Numbered from the stretch's first letter, positions 28,502-37,564 are shown. The stretch: 64,000 nt of DNA from Myxococcales bacterium (GCA_020633295.1 JACKDW010000001.1:434001-498000), one strand, 5' to 3'. A program made the numbers and translations. Notes: generated from the sequence alone by a model not told the origin.

Positions 28502-30022
28502 GTGCGTCGCGTGTCGTGGATCGTCGCCGCGCTCGCGTGCTCCGCGTGCGCCGACCGGGTCACCGGGACAGGCGCGACGACCGACGCGCCCGCGACCAGC
28601 GACGCGCAGACCGCCGGCGACAGCGACGCCACGAGCGCCGGGCCGGCCACGAGCAGCTCGTCGGGCGCGACCGTCACGACGACCGCCGACGCCACGGATC
28701 CCGTCACGACGCAGACGGACGCGACCACCGACCCGACGAGCGACGCGACCACCGACGACGCGCCGGTCTGCGGCGACGCGCTCGTGGAGGCGCCCGAGCG
28801 CTGCGACGACGGGAACACCGTCGAGCACGACGGCTGCGACGCGACGTGCTCCTCGGACGCCGGCGCCGCGCTCTGGCTCGACCTCTACGAGGGGGCGGAG
28901 GGAGCCGCCGTCGACGCGAACGCGCTCACGCGCTCGCTCACCGGGGACATCATCGCCGCCGGCTACGAGCTCTCGCCCATCGAGCAGGTCGACACGATGC
29001 CCTACACCGGCTGGCTGCGCGCCTACTCGCCCGACGGCGCGCTGCTGTGGTCGACGATCCCCGACCTCTCGCCGTACAGCGATCAGCTCTACGCCGTCAA
29101 GACGGCGCCTGACGGCGACCTCGTGACCGCCGGCGTCGCCCACGACTCCACGTGCACCGACGGCTGCTACTACGGCCTGGTGTCGCGCTTCAGCCCCGAC
29201 GGCGCGCTGCTGTGGTCCACCCTCGGCCCGATCGACGGCTACATGCACGACGTCGCGATCGGCGAGGACGGGAGCGTGTACGCGGTCGGCGATGACTGGA
29301 ACGACTGGGTGCCGCCGCGGATGCAGCTCATGCGCCTGACCGGCGACGGCGCGCTGCTGTGGACCATGACGATCGTCCCGAGCGGCGCGCCGACGCACGG
29401 GCGCCTCAACGCCGCGGAGACCCGGGGCGACGGCGCGCTGATCGTCGCGGGCGCCCTCCAGCGCTACCAGCCCGACGAGGATCTCGACACCGACGGGTGG
29501 CTCGCCGCGTTGACGCCCGAGGGCGCGATCACGTGGGAGCGTCGGCTCGACGGCGGCCAGCAGGGTCACGACGTCATCAACGGGCTCGCGCTCGCGCCGG
29601 GCGGCGACATCGTGCTCACCGGCTACGCCGGCGTCGACGTGGAGCAGGTCATCGACGACGACGACATGCCCGCCCTCGAGCAGCGCGACGCGCTCTGGCT
29701 GGTCCGCGCGACCGCGGACGGCGAGCCGCTCTGGTCGACGACGCTCACCACGCTGCCCTCCTCGTCCGGGCAGCGCGTCGCGCTGCACCCCGAACACATC
29801 GTCGTCGCCGGCTCGAGCGCGACCGACGAGGAGAGCCAGCACCAGCTCGTGTACGCGAGCTTCTCGCACGACGGCGCGCTCGCCTGGTGGTCCGCGACCG
29901 ATCACGCGCTCGCGTCGACGCGCGCGGTCCTGGTCGTCGACGACGGCGCCCCGGGCGGCGCGGTCTACCTCGCGGGCGCGTCCCCGGACTCCTGGGTCGG
30001 GCGCTTCGCGAGCGCGCCGTAG
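28502..30022 (+). CDS. DUF4215 plus beta-propeller lipoprotein
   Basis: The protein has 506 residues and a GTG start 6 nt after a -10 box. Lipobox ALACSAC is followed by a Thr/Asp/Ser linker, one cysteine repeat of the DUF4215/Myxo_disulf type (VCGDALVEAPERCDDGNTVE, then DGCDATCSSD), and a beta-propeller-like domain. The propeller has repeated FSPDGALLWSTL, LTGDGALLWTMT, LTPEGAITWERR and FSHDGALAWWS blades, as in quinoprotein/delta-60 or SBBP-type repeats. It is a surface protein of a type frequent in this bacterial group. The ligand is unknown. Confidence 0.8.
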   Translation: MRRVSWIVAALACSACADRVTGTGATTDAPATSDAQTAGDSDATSAGPATSSSSGATVTTTADATDPVTTQTDATTDPTSDATTDDAPVCGDALVEAPERCDDGNTVEHDGCDATCSSDAGAALWLDLYEGAEGAAVDANALTRSLTGDIIAAGYELSPIEQVDTMPYTGWLRAYSPDGALLWSTIPDLSPYSDQLYAVKTAPDGDLVTAGVAHDSTCTDGCYYGLVSRFSPDGALLWSTLGPIDGYMHDVAIGEDGSVYAVGDDWNDWVPPRMQLMRLTGDGALLWTMTIVPSGAPTHGRLNAAETRGDGALIVAGALQRYQPDEDLDTDGWLAALTPEGAITWERRLDGGQQGHDVINGLALAPGGDIVLTGYAGVDVEQVIDDDDMPALEQRDALWLVRATADGEPLWSTTLTTLPSSSGQRVALHPEHIVVAGSSATDEESQHQLVYASFSHDGALAWWSATDHALASTRAVLVVDDGAPGGAVYLAGASPDSWVGRFASAP

Positions 30023-30158
30023 ACCGAACGAGCGAGTCAGCCGAGCGCGACGTCGCTGCTGACCTCGCGCGCCAATCGGGCCGAGCGACCGCGACTCCTC
30101 CGGGCGCTCGCCCCGTCCACGCGCCCCGGAGGCGACGCGGTCGCCCAGCCCGACTCGG

Positions 30159-30479
30159 CTACAGACGCGCGCGCTCCTGGACCACGCTGAAGCCGCTGAG
30201 CTCGCCGCGCCGGTCGTAGGTCAGCTCGAACTCGACGTCGCCCCGGGTCAGGAACAGGCGCTCGAACTCCGGGCGCGAGAAGCCCGTACATGTCCGAGTG
30301 AACAGGCGATACATATCGCCGACGAGCGCCTCCCGACGCGCGCGCTCGAGCGCGCCGACGCGCACGCGCTCGGTCCGGGCCCCGGCCTGCGGCGTCGCCC
30401 GCGGACGCGGCGCGCGCGGCGACGCCAACGGCGTCGGGATCCGGACAGGACGATACGAGAACGCGGCGCCAGCGAGCAT
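30159..30479 (-). pseudogene. Probable truncated gene remnant (GNAT-like N-terminal segment)
   Basis: From the ATG at 30479 the frame encodes 106 residues. The first half is Pro/Arg-rich and unconvincing. The end (LVGDMYRLFTRTCTGF, RPEFERLFLTRGDVEFELTY, GELSGFSVVQ) reads like the start of an N-acetyltransferase-like domain in which a helix is followed by a strand and 'GFS', and it then stops abruptly at 30159. The rest of such a domain is not found in any frame downstream. It is probably a decayed or truncated gene; a genuine small protein cannot be excluded. Confidence 0.35.
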
Positions 30480-30562
30480 CGAGCTTCTCCCCGGGAGCCG
30501 CGTCACCCCGCGCGTCGCCCCCTGGAGAGGGAGTGTCCTCGTCGACGGAGCGCATCCCGAGC

Positions 30563-30604
30563 GCGGCGAATTAATCTTCGTCCGCGGCGAATTCCTCTTT
30601 GTCC
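30563..30604. repeat. 21-bp imperfect direct repeat in an intergenic region
   Basis: GCGGCGAATTAATCTTCGTCC (30563-30583) is followed immediately by a second copy (30584-30604) with three mismatches. The AT content is well above the surroundings. It lies about 85 bp upstream of the remnant start (minus) and 80 bp upstream of the 30684 gene (plus), so it may be a tandem regulator site. Confidence 0.6.
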
Positions 30605-30670
30605 GCGTCGCGCCACGCTCCTGGGGCGTCGACCCGCGCGCCCGCGTGACCGACCGCCGGCGCCGCTGGC

Positions 30671-30676
30671 TATACT
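30671..30676 (+). promoter_or_regulatory. -10 element before the 30684 membrane protein gene
   Basis: TATACT, a strong -10 match, is followed by GCGGAGG and then TTG at 30684. It is either a leaderless TTG start, or GGAGG serves as a ribosome site for an internal start. Inferred. Confidence 0.45.
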
Positions 30677-30683
30677 GCGGAGG

Positions 30684-31436
30684 TTGACCGCCTCGCCCGC
30701 GATCCCCGGCGCGCCCGCGCAGCGCAAGCGCCGACACGTCTGGAGCGCGCCGCTGACGGCCGCGGGCGCGCGCCTCTCGATCCAGGAATTCGCGGGCTGG
30801 GTGCGCGAGGCCTGCCAGAGCCGGTTCCCGCGCGAGCGCGGCTTCAGCTGCCGCGCGATCACGCTCCCCCGCGAAGACGGCGGCGTGCGCCTCGAGATCC
30901 GCGGCGACCACCTCGCCGGCGTGATCCTCGTCGTGCCGGCCCAGGGCCGCGGCGGCTACCGCGAGCTCGACGGCGTCAGCGCCCAGGTGCGGATCATCGC
31001 CGAGGCGCTCGTCCCCGAGCCCGAACAGCGACCTGCCTCTTCAATCCTGTCCGACGCGCGATCGAGGCGCGCGCCGCTGGCGAGCCAGCAGCTCCACCGC
31101 GCCGGCGTGCTGTTCACCGCGGTCATGATCGAGCTCGCCGCCTGCGCGGCCGCCTGGTTCTTCCTGATGACGGCGCTCGCGTGGCTCGAGCTGCTGCCGC
31201 TGGAGACCGCGCTCTCGCTCGCCGCCCGCGCCGCGCTCTGGACCTGCCTCGGCCTCGCCGTGGGCGCGCCGCTGTGGGAGCGCGCGCTCGCCCGCCGCCG
31301 CCCGCTGCCCCCGGGGGCCCGGGCCGCCGGCGCGTGGGAGGGCGTAGTGCCGCGGCTCGAGCAGCTCTGCCGATCGCTGCGCGCCGATCGCCTCCCCGCG
31401 GTCGCCCGCGTCGCGCCCGCGCCCGCGCTCACGTGA
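30684..31436 (+). CDS. Small membrane protein, unknown function
   Basis: The product has up to 250 residues. The frame begins at TTG 30684 immediately after GGAGG and a TATACT box; an internal GTG start is also possible. The N-terminal ~135 residues are soluble alpha/beta (LSIQEFAGWVREACQSRF, GVRLEIRGDHLAGVILVVPA). Two hydrophobic segments follow (LFTAVMIELAACAAAWFFLM and LSLAARAALWTCLGLAVG), then a basic tail. I recognise no family. The 3' end overlaps the convergent dCMP deaminase gene by 8 bp. Confidence 0.6.
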   Translation: MTASPAIPGAPAQRKRRHVWSAPLTAAGARLSIQEFAGWVREACQSRFPRERGFSCRAITLPREDGGVRLEIRGDHLAGVILVVPAQGRGGYRELDGVSAQVRIIAEALVPEPEQRPASSILSDARSRRAPLASQQLHRAGVLFTAVMIELAACAAAWFFLMTALAWLELLPLETALSLAARAALWTCLGLAVGAPLWERALARRRPLPPGARAAGAWEGVVPRLEQLCRSLRADRLPAVARVAPAPALT

Positions 31437-31905
31437 AGCTGCGCGGGTCTCGCGGGCCCTCGGTCTTGATGACCTCGACGCCATGTCCCTCGAGGTAGCT
31501 GACCCCGTTCGCGCCCCCGTAGCCCCCGTCGACCACGATCACCCGCGTGATCCCGGCGTGGTGAATCAGCTTCGCGCACATCATGCACGGCTCGCCCGTG
31601 ACGATGATCCACGCGTCCCGCGTCGCCACGCCGCTCGCCGCCGCGTTGCAGATCACGTTCATCTCCGCGTGGTGGCAGCCGATCTCCATCCGCGTGCCGC
31701 TCTCCACCTTCAGCTCGTCGCGCAGGCACACCTCGCCGCCGCACAGCGTGCCGCCGCCCCGCGGCCCGCCGTTGTAGCCGTCCATCAGGATGACGTTGCG
31801 GCCGGGATCCAGCAGCAGCGCGCCGAACTTCCGCCGGGGGCAGTTCGACGCCTTGGACAGCGCGAGGCACTGCTCGATGCGGATGCGCAGGTGCTTCTGC
31901 TTCAC
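31429..31905 (-). CDS. Deoxycytidylate (dCMP) deaminase family protein
   Basis: The 158-residue protein starts at GTG. The zinc-dependent cytidine/deoxycytidylate deaminase signature is complete: HAEMN (His79 zinc ligand, Glu81 proton shuttle) and GEPCMMCAKLI (Cys107 and Cys110). Additional Cys/His residues (NCPRRKFG, LCGGEVCLRD, GCHHAE) match the second structural zinc seen in dCMP deaminases such as ComEB and phage T4 Cd. The reaction is dCMP to dUMP, feeding thymidylate synthesis. The cytosolic enzyme stands between two unrelated genes. Assignment to dCMP rather than other cytosine substrates rests on these extra ligands. Confidence 0.9.
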   Translation of the reverse strand: MKQKHLRIRIEQCLALSKASNCPRRKFGALLLDPGRNVILMDGYNGGPRGGGTLCGGEVCLRDELKVESGTRMEIGCHHAEMNVICNAAASGVATRDAWIIVTGEPCMMCAKLIHHAGITRVIVVDGGYGGANGVSYLEGHGVEVIKTEGPRDPRSFT

Positions 31906-31960
31906 GGCGCGACCACTGTGCCCGAGCGGGCCGGCGCGCGCAAGCGCGCGGGCCTACGCG

Positions 31961-32632
31961 TCAATCGGGCGCCTGGAGCATCGACACCCCGTCGCGGTCC
32001 ACCGTCATGAACCGTTCGAACTCCAGCGTGAACTCGAGGACCTGCCGCGCGGGCTCGCGGCCCGCGACCGCGAGCTCGAGCTCGAGCCGCACGGCCGCGC
32101 CCTCGAGCTCCGCGGGCGTGCGCGACGCGAGGGTCGGCATCAACCACAGCTCGCCCAGCAGCGCGCCGTCGTCGTCGGGCTCGAACCACACCGGGTACTC
32201 GCGGATCGACACCACCTCCTCGAGCGGCTCGCCGCGCGCGTCCGTCGTCGACAGGACCGCCGCGGCCCGCGGAGTCCGCGGGTCGCTCCAGTCGAACCGC
32301 TCCTCGGGCAGCTCGAAGCCCTCGCTGCGCAGCAGCAGCACGATCGAGTCCCGGTACATGAGGCACGCGCCCGGCGGGATGAACTCGACGCGCAGGGGAC
32401 CGCCGGCGCGCAGCGGCGTGAACTCGTAGGGCCCCGCGTCGAAGTCGAAGTAGTCGTACGCCGCGGGCACGCCGAGCTCGAGGGGCGGCGGCGGCGCGAC
32501 GGGCTCGAGGAGCGCGCCCGCGTCCGTGTCGGACGTCTCGCCCGCCTCGTCGTCCACGCACGCGCTCGCCAGCGCCGCCGCGCCGAGCAGCGCGCCGAGA
32601 CGTCCGAGCCGCGAGCGCGCGCCCCCCCACAT
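31961..32632 (-). CDS. Small lipoprotein, unknown function
   Basis: The 223-residue protein has lipobox ALASAC, an acidic/Pro linker, then a beta-rich domain (YDYFDFDAGPYEFTPLRAGG, LRVEFIPPGACLMYRD, VRLELELAVAG, FTLEFERFMTVD). No family is recognised. It may be the downstream partner of the IgGFc-binding-type lipoprotein gene 114 bp upstream on the same strand, but it has its own TATGGT box 9 nt before ATG. Confidence 0.6.
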   Translation of the reverse strand: MWGGARSRLGRLGALLGAAALASACVDDEAGETSDTDAGALLEPVAPPPPLELGVPAAYDYFDFDAGPYEFTPLRAGGPLRVEFIPPGACLMYRDSIVLLLRSEGFELPEERFDWSDPRTPRAAAVLSTTDARGEPLEEVVSIREYPVWFEPDDDGALLGELWLMPTLASRTPAELEGAAVRLELELAVAGREPARQVLEFTLEFERFMTVDRDGVSMLQAPD

Positions 32633-32641
32633 GACCCATCC

Positions 32642-32647
32642 ACCATA
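32642..32647 (-). promoter_or_regulatory. -10 element, leaderless-type, for the 32632 lipoprotein gene
   Basis: The minus-strand hexamer TATGGT is 9 nt before the ATG. A GGATGG sequence in between could also serve as a weak ribosome site. Inferred. Confidence 0.4.
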
Positions 32648-32745
32648 ACACGCCGCAGACGGCGAGCGCCGGGCTCCGCGAGGGCGCCCGGCGCTGCCGC
32701 CCGCGGGCGGGGCCCGCAGACACCTGTCCCGAGGGACTTCTACGT

Positions 32746-34692
32746 CTACTGGATGATGACGTCGTTGATCGCGGCGACGCGCGCGCCCGCCGGGTAGGCG
32801 TAGGACACGTACTGCGTGAACACCTGCGACTGGCTCGAGCCCCAGCCCCACACGGTCACGCCGAAGGGGTTGGCGCTCGACATCTCGTGGCGGCCGTTGG
32901 AGCAGTTGCCCTGATCCTGGAAGTTGCCGGTCACGAGCTGCACGCGCGTGTACTCCTGGTTGCCGATGGGCATCCAGCCGTCGAGGTTGCCGTAGCAGCC
33001 GAGGTTCACGTCCGCGAAGTTGTTGTTGTCGTCCGGGCTGCGCACGACGACGAGGCTGGTCTCCGGGTAGGTCGGGTCGGTGAACAGCACGTACTTCTCG
33101 AGGTACTGCTCGGACGGCACGATGTTGACCCACTCGGGGTCGCCCGCGCCGCCGTAGGACTGCCCGCCCGTCATGTACGCGGCCGCGTAGAACGGGTGAT
33201 CCTCGTCCTGGCTGGCGACCTGGAACGGCCCGGTCGAGGTGAACTCGGCGACCTGGCCGAGGTCGAGCGAGTTCGGGGCGCCGGGCGGCTGGTTGGTCCA
33301 CGTCAGCTGCGTGCCGTCGACCATGCCGACCAGGCGCCACGGCGGCGCCTCGTCCTGGTTGGTGCGGTTGCGGTAGCGCACCGCCGTGTAGTTGTTGCCG
33401 AGCGCGTTGACCGGCGGGATCTGCTGGTGCGCGCCGTCGCAGGCGTAGGCGTTGATCGGCACGTTGAGGCAGCTCGCGCCGCCGAACATGCCCATCGCCT
33501 TGTTCGCGGTCACGGGCGAGCCCGTCAGCTCCTGCGCCTGCTCGATCTGGATGGTGTCGCCGCGATCGAGGTTGTAGACGATCGGGTTGTTCGCCGGGCC
33601 GCCCTGGACCCCGTTGCCGCCCTGGACCGCGACCTTCGGGTTGAGCGTGACCTCGGTGCCGTCCTCGCGGGCCACGAACACGAGCAGCGGGTTGGCGGTC
33701 GCCGCCGCCTGGCTCTTGGTGTAGGCGTTGACCGCGACGTAGTTGTCGTCCCAGGTGCCCGTCGGCAGCAGCAGCGTGGCCGAGGTCGCCGCGACCGAGC
33801 CGCCGCCGTAGGGCAGCATCTGGTAGGCCGCGACCGGGAAGTCGGTGCGGATGTTGAAGGCCTCGCCGAGGCCCGTGCCGACGACCGCGGACTCGCCGTT
33901 GAAGCCGGCGAGGTTGTTGGGGCAGGCCGGCAGGTTGCCGTTGCCGCGCGAGAGGAACAGGATCGCGACCTCGCCCACGGGCAGCCCGGCGACGTTGTCG
34001 AGCGGGTCGTAGGTGATGTTCGCGCCCTGCCCGCTCGGGATGCGCGTGAAGCTCTCCACGTCGAGCAGGTTGCCGTTGTACTCGACCTCGAGGTGAACCG
34101 GCTGGTCCGAGGTGTTGGCGATGAACGCCGCGAAGCAGGCGCCCGAGCCCTCCGGGATCAGGCCGGTCTTGACCGACCAGAAGTCGCAGCCCTCGGAGCT
34201 CTGATCCTCGGCCGCCTGCGCGCACGGGTTGAGCACGCACTCGCCGAACTCACAGACCTCGGTGTCCGGGTCGCAGGTGTCGATGACCTCGCCGTCGCAC
34301 AGCACCTCGTTGTTGTCGCCGCACTCCGGCACGCACATCGGCCCGGTCGTCGACGAGGTGGCCGTCGGGTCCGTCTCGCTCGGGTCGACCGCGGTCGTGC
34401 TCGGGTCGTCGGTGGTGGTGCCCGGATCCGTGGTCGGGCCGTTCGTCGTGTTGCTCCCGGCGGTGGTGCCCTCGGTCATCCCGTCAGAGCCGCCGGTGTT
34501 CATGCCGCTGGTCGTGTTCGACGTGTTCGTGGTGTTGGTGGTCCCCGCCGTCGTGTTGGTCTCGGTCCCCGACTCCGTGTTGGAGTCGCTCCCGCTCACG
34601 TCGGTGGTCGCCGAGTCGTCACCGCAGCCGGCGCTCACCAGGAGCGCTGCGGCGAAAATCCCCATGCTGATCTGTGTAGTATTCAAGTCCAC
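32746..34692 (-). CDS. IgGFc-binding-type surface lipoprotein
   Basis: The product has about 648 residues. Lipobox LLVSAGC precedes a ~100-residue Thr/Ser/Asn/Gly linker. A short cysteine module (PECGDNNEVLCDGEVIDTCD, then CEFGECVLNPC) leads into a large domain of the IgGFc-binding N-terminal type: FWSVKTGL at the start, HLEVEYNG, PVAAYQMLPYGG, LLLPTGTWDDNYVAV, VFVAREDGTEVTLNP, TANKAMGMFGGASCLNVP. Related domains occur in mammalian FCGBP and in many myxobacterial surface proteins; ligand binding here is unknown. GTG 34692 is only 1 nt after AAGGGGG, whereas TTG 34686 would be 7 nt away, so the true start may be two codons later. Confidence 0.8.
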   Translation of the reverse strand: MDLNTTQISMGIFAAALLVSAGCGDDSATTDVSGSDSNTESGTETNTTAGTTNTTNTSNTTSGMNTGGSDGMTEGTTAGSNTTNGPTTDPGTTTDDPSTTAVDPSETDPTATSSTTGPMCVPECGDNNEVLCDGEVIDTCDPDTEVCEFGECVLNPCAQAAEDQSSEGCDFWSVKTGLIPEGSGACFAAFIANTSDQPVHLEVEYNGNLLDVESFTRIPSGQGANITYDPLDNVAGLPVGEVAILFLSRGNGNLPACPNNLAGFNGESAVVGTGLGEAFNIRTDFPVAAYQMLPYGGGSVAATSATLLLPTGTWDDNYVAVNAYTKSQAAATANPLLVFVAREDGTEVTLNPKVAVQGGNGVQGGPANNPIVYNLDRGDTIQIEQAQELTGSPVTANKAMGMFGGASCLNVPINAYACDGAHQQIPPVNALGNNYTAVRYRNRTNQDEAPPWRLVGMVDGTQLTWTNQPPGAPNSLDLGQVAEFTSTGPFQVASQDEDHPFYAAAYMTGGQSYGGAGDPEWVNIVPSEQYLEKYVLFTDPTYPETSLVVVRSPDDNNNFADVNLGCYGNLDGWMPIGNQEYTRVQLVTGNFQDQGNCSNGRHEMSSANPFGVTVWGWGSSQSQVFTQYVSYAYPAGARVAAINDVIIQ

Positions 34693-34925
34693 ACCCCCTT
34701 AGGGTTCAGTGCTACCACGCCGCGGCCTCCGCGTGGCAGGGTATAAGTCCTCAAGAACATGGCCCTAGAACCATTTTTTGACGGCCGCGCCCGCACGCGT
34801 GATGAACGCGATGCGCGCCAAGTGAGTCCGCGCACCTTAGCGCGAATTCTTCCCCGCGTCTGGGTGTGACGCGAGAGCGCACTGGGCTTGCCGGCTCGCC
34901 GCTCGTGCGCGATGCTCGTCGCCCC

Positions 34926-35399
34926 ATGGCGAACGTCGTCTACGGAGTGTTTCCGTCCAACGAGGCGAGCGAGCCCGCGATCCACGAGCTCGTGAACCAC
35001 ACGCCGCCGTTCTCGGTGCAGACCTTCGAGAATCAGCCGATCGACGCCAATCACCTGCCCGAGGGCGCGACCGAATTCGGGCGCAACATCGTCCTCTCGA
35101 CGATCTGGGGCGGCGTGCTCGGCGCGATCTTCGGCCTCGTCAGCACCGCGTTCTACGTGTTCCCCGGCTTCGGCCCCGTGCTCAATACGCTGTTCGGCGC
35201 GGCGTCGGGCGTCATCATCGCGTTCTACACCGTGATCATGGCGGGCACGCGCATCGCCAAGCAGCCGATTCTCGAGATCGAGCGGCAGCTCGGCGACGGT
35301 CCGATCCTGCTCGTGATCGAGACCGAGTCGCGCAAGGACGCGGACACGGTCGCCGAGTGCCTGGAGAAGCACGCGGCGGATCCGGTCGACTACTGCTGA
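34926..35399 (+). CDS. Small membrane protein with glycine-rich hairpin segment
   Basis: The protein has 157 residues. The central region holds two closely spaced hydrophobic stretches (LSTIWGGVLGAIFGLVSTAF and FGAASGVIIAFYTVIMAG) with Gly spacing typical of glycine-zipper hairpins. They are flanked by soluble segments (VVYGVFPSNEASEPAIHELV at the front, ILLVIETESRKDADTVAECL at the end). This arrangement resembles DUF1269/heat-shock-17M-like stress membrane proteins, but I cannot confirm the family. ATG 34926 is preferred because MANVVYGVF gives a sensible N-terminus; an in-frame start at 34866 is less likely. Confidence 0.65.
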   Translation: MANVVYGVFPSNEASEPAIHELVNHTPPFSVQTFENQPIDANHLPEGATEFGRNIVLSTIWGGVLGAIFGLVSTAFYVFPGFGPVLNTLFGAASGVIIAFYTVIMAGTRIAKQPILEIERQLGDGPILLVIETESRKDADTVAECLEKHAADPVDYC

Positions 35400-35434
35400 G
35401 CCGCGCGCTCGTCGTCACCGGTCGCCCGGCTTGC

Positions 35435-35440
35435 TACGCT
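35435..35440 (+). promoter_or_regulatory. Extended -10 element, leaderless-type, for the thioredoxin-fold gene
   Basis: TGCTACGCT (hexamer TACGCT) lies 6 nt before the GTG at 35447. Inferred promoter. Confidence 0.5.
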
Positions 35441-35446
35441 CCGCGC

Positions 35447-36055
35447 GTGCGCATCCACGCCGTTCGCTCCGCGCTCGCGCTCATGACCCTGTGCTCCGTC
35501 GCGGCCTGCGACGCGCCGCCCGAGCCCACGCCCGAGGTCGCTGAGTCCCGCGCTGCGCCCGAGCTCGCGCCCGAGCCCACGCCCGAGGCCACGCCCGAGG
35601 CCACGCATGAGGCCAAGACCGAGAGCGCCCCGAACAGCGAACACGAGCGCGCCAGCGACAAGCCGCCGATCTATGACGAGCACGCCGACAACACGGCGCT
35701 GGTCGAGCGCGCGCTCGCCCAGGCGAGCGCGGAGCGCAAGCGCGTGCTGCTCATGTTCGGCGGGAACTGGTGCGGCTGGTGCCACAAGCTGCACGAGCTG
35801 TTCGAGTCCGACGCGAGCATCCGCGAGGCGCTCGCCCGCGACTACGTGCTCGTGATGATCGACAGCCACCACGGCGAGACGATCGCCGCGCGCTTCGAGG
35901 TCCCGCTCGACGAGGGGGTCCCCTTCCTCACGGTGCTCGACGCCCAGGGCGGCGTGGTCACGCGGCAGGAGACCGGCTCGCTCGAGGACGGACCGCGACA
36001 CGACCCCGCGAAGGTGCTCGCGTTCCTCCAGCAGCACGCGCCCGTGCCGGCGTGA
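35447..36055 (+). CDS. Thioredoxin-fold lipoprotein
   Basis: The 202-residue protein has a GTG start and lipobox CSVAAC (Cys21), then a Pro/Glu linker with repeats of PEATPEATHEA type. A thioredoxin-like domain (about 83-202) has the active-site motif NWCGWCHK (Cys109, Cys112), preceded by LLMFGG and followed by VPFLTVLDAQGG (the cis-Pro loop). This is the DUF255/thioredoxin_7-type subgroup. It probably acts in the periplasm or outer membrane as a thiol-disulfide reductant or isomerase for the many Cys-rich lipoproteins of this genome. The partner is not shown. Confidence 0.85.
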   Translation: MRIHAVRSALALMTLCSVAACDAPPEPTPEVAESRAAPELAPEPTPEATPEATHEAKTESAPNSEHERASDKPPIYDEHADNTALVERALAQASAERKRVLLMFGGNWCGWCHKLHELFESDASIREALARDYVLVMIDSHHGETIAARFEVPLDEGVPFLTVLDAQGGVVTRQETGSLEDGPRHDPAKVLAFLQQHAPVPA

Positions 36056-36151
36056 AGCCGACGTCGCGTTGACACGGGCGCGCGCGCGACGGTAGTGAAT
36101 CGCTGCACGCGCCGGCTGCGGGGCCGGTCGTAGGGGGGCGACGATTCAATC

Positions 36152-37564
36152 ATGGCGGCCAAGCGCGCGCAGTGGGGTTCCAAGATCGGCTTCATCCTCG
36201 CCGCGGCGGGCTCGGCGGTCGGCCTCGGCAACATCTGGAAATTCCCCTACGTCACGGGGCAGAACGGCGGCGGCGCGTTCGTGCTGCTGTACCTGCTGGC
36301 GATCGCGCTCGTCGGCCTGCCGATCATGATGGGCGAGATCCTGATCGGGCGGATGGCCCAGACGTCCACCGTCACCGCGTTTCGAACGCTCGCGCCGCGC
36401 AGCGGCTGGCCGCTCGTCGGCTGGCTCGGCGTGATCGCGGGCATGATCATCCTGTCGTACTACAGCGTCGTCGCCGGCTGGTCGCTGCACTACATCTACC
36501 TCTCGCTCACGGGCGCGATCGGGGGCGCCGACCCCGAGGCGGTCAAGGGCCTGTTCGGGAGCATGTACGGCGACGTGACGCTCAACGTGTTCTGGCACGC
36601 GATGTTCATGATCGCGACCGCGGTCATCGTCATCGGCGGCGTGCAGCAGGGCGTCGAGCGGGCGGCGACGATCCTCATGCCGGCGCTGTTCTTGATGATG
36701 ACCGGGATGCTGATCTACGCGATGACGCTGCCCGGCTTCGGCGAGGCGCTCGACTTCATCTTCGGCTTCCGCCTCGACCAGGTCACGGGCGCGACCGTGC
36801 TCGAGGCGCTCGGGCAGAGCTTCTTCACGCTCTCGCTGGGCATGGGCGCGATGCTGACCTACGGCAGCTACCTCTCGAAGCAGGACGACCTCGTGGGCTC
36901 GGCGATCTCGATCAGCGTGCTCGACACGAGCGTCGCGCTGATGGCCTCGCTGGTGCTGTTCCCGATCACCTTCACGCTCGGCATCGACCCCGCCGGCGGC
37001 CCCGGGCTCGTGTTCCAGAACATGCCCGCCGCGTTCGCGCAGCTGCCCGGCGGCGCCGCGCTCTCGACGGTGTTCTTCGTGCTCCTGAGCTTCGCCGCGC
37101 TCACCAGCAGCATCTCGCTGCTCGAGGTCGTGGCCGCGTACTTCATCGACGAGCGCGGCTGGACGCGGCGGCAGGCGGTCGTGGTCCTGGGGACCTTGAT
37201 CTTCGCGCTCGGCGTGCCCTCGGCGCTCAGCGGCGGCACGGCGCTGTTCGGCGCGCGCTTCAGCGAGCTGACCACGCCGCTGTTCGGGCTCGTCGGCAAG
37301 GGCGGGATGAACTGGTTCGACACCTTCGACTACGTGGCCAGCAACCTGCTGCTGCCGCTCGGCGGGCTGGGCATCGCGCTGTTCAGCGCGTGGCGGATCG
37401 GCGAGCAGGCGCGCCGCGCCGAGATCGCGGCCGGCTCCACGCTCGGCGCGCTCGAGGGGCTGTACCTGACGTGGCTGCAGCTGCTGCGCTACCTCGTGCC
37501 GCTGGCGATCATCACGGTCATGCTCTACGCGCTCGGGATCTTCGAGCTGCTCGGGCTGATCTAG
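36152..37564 (+). CDS. Neurotransmitter:sodium symporter (NSS/SNF) family transporter
   Basis: This 470-residue integral membrane protein has about 11 helices. TM1 has the NSS signature GFILAAAGSAVGLGNIWKFPY, whose residues line the Na+ and substrate sites in LeuT-type transporters. NGGGAFVLLYLLAIALVGLP follows. Family members import amino acids or related solutes with Na+. Bacterial members of 11-12 helices include LeuT, TnaT and MhsT. The substrate cannot be predicted. It is a single gene, preceded by a GTAGGGGGG tract that may serve as a ribosome site. Confidence 0.92.
   Translation: MAAKRAQWGSKIGFILAAAGSAVGLGNIWKFPYVTGQNGGGAFVLLYLLAIALVGLPIMMGEILIGRMAQTSTVTAFRTLAPRSGWPLVGWLGVIAGMIILSYYSVVAGWSLHYIYLSLTGAIGGADPEAVKGLFGSMYGDVTLNVFWHAMFMIATAVIVIGGVQQGVERAATILMPALFLMMTGMLIYAMTLPGFGEALDFIFGFRLDQVTGATVLEALGQSFFTLSLGMGAMLTYGSYLSKQDDLVGSAISISVLDTSVALMASLVLFPITFTLGIDPAGGPGLVFQNMPAAFAQLPGGAALSTVFFVLLSFAALTSSISLLEVVAAYFIDERGWTRRQAVVVLGTLIFALGVPSALSGGTALFGARFSELTTPLFGLVGKGGMNWFDTFDYVASNLLLPLGGLGIALFSAWRIGEQARRAEIAAGSTLGALEGLYLTWLQLLRYLVPLAIITVMLYALGIFELLGLI

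Larger units (their letters stand above)
30023..30683. other. 661-bp region with a gene remnant and a direct repeat
   Basis: No intact gene. The minus strand 30159-30479 carries a short frame whose last ~55 residues look protein-like. 30563-30604 holds a 21-bp direct repeat. A -10-like TATACT at 30671 serves the next plus-strand gene. The segment 30023-30158 shows nothing recognisable. Confidence 0.6.

Noticed and set aside
30037..30555. A 172-codon minus-strand frame
   Set aside because: It overlaps the remnant in another frame and has Arg/Ala/Gly-rich composition without structure.
34733..34790. AT-rich segment with a T-run as a terminator
   Set aside because: No stable stem precedes the T-run in either orientation. 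It is more likely part of the divergent promoter region between the 34692 and 34926 genes.
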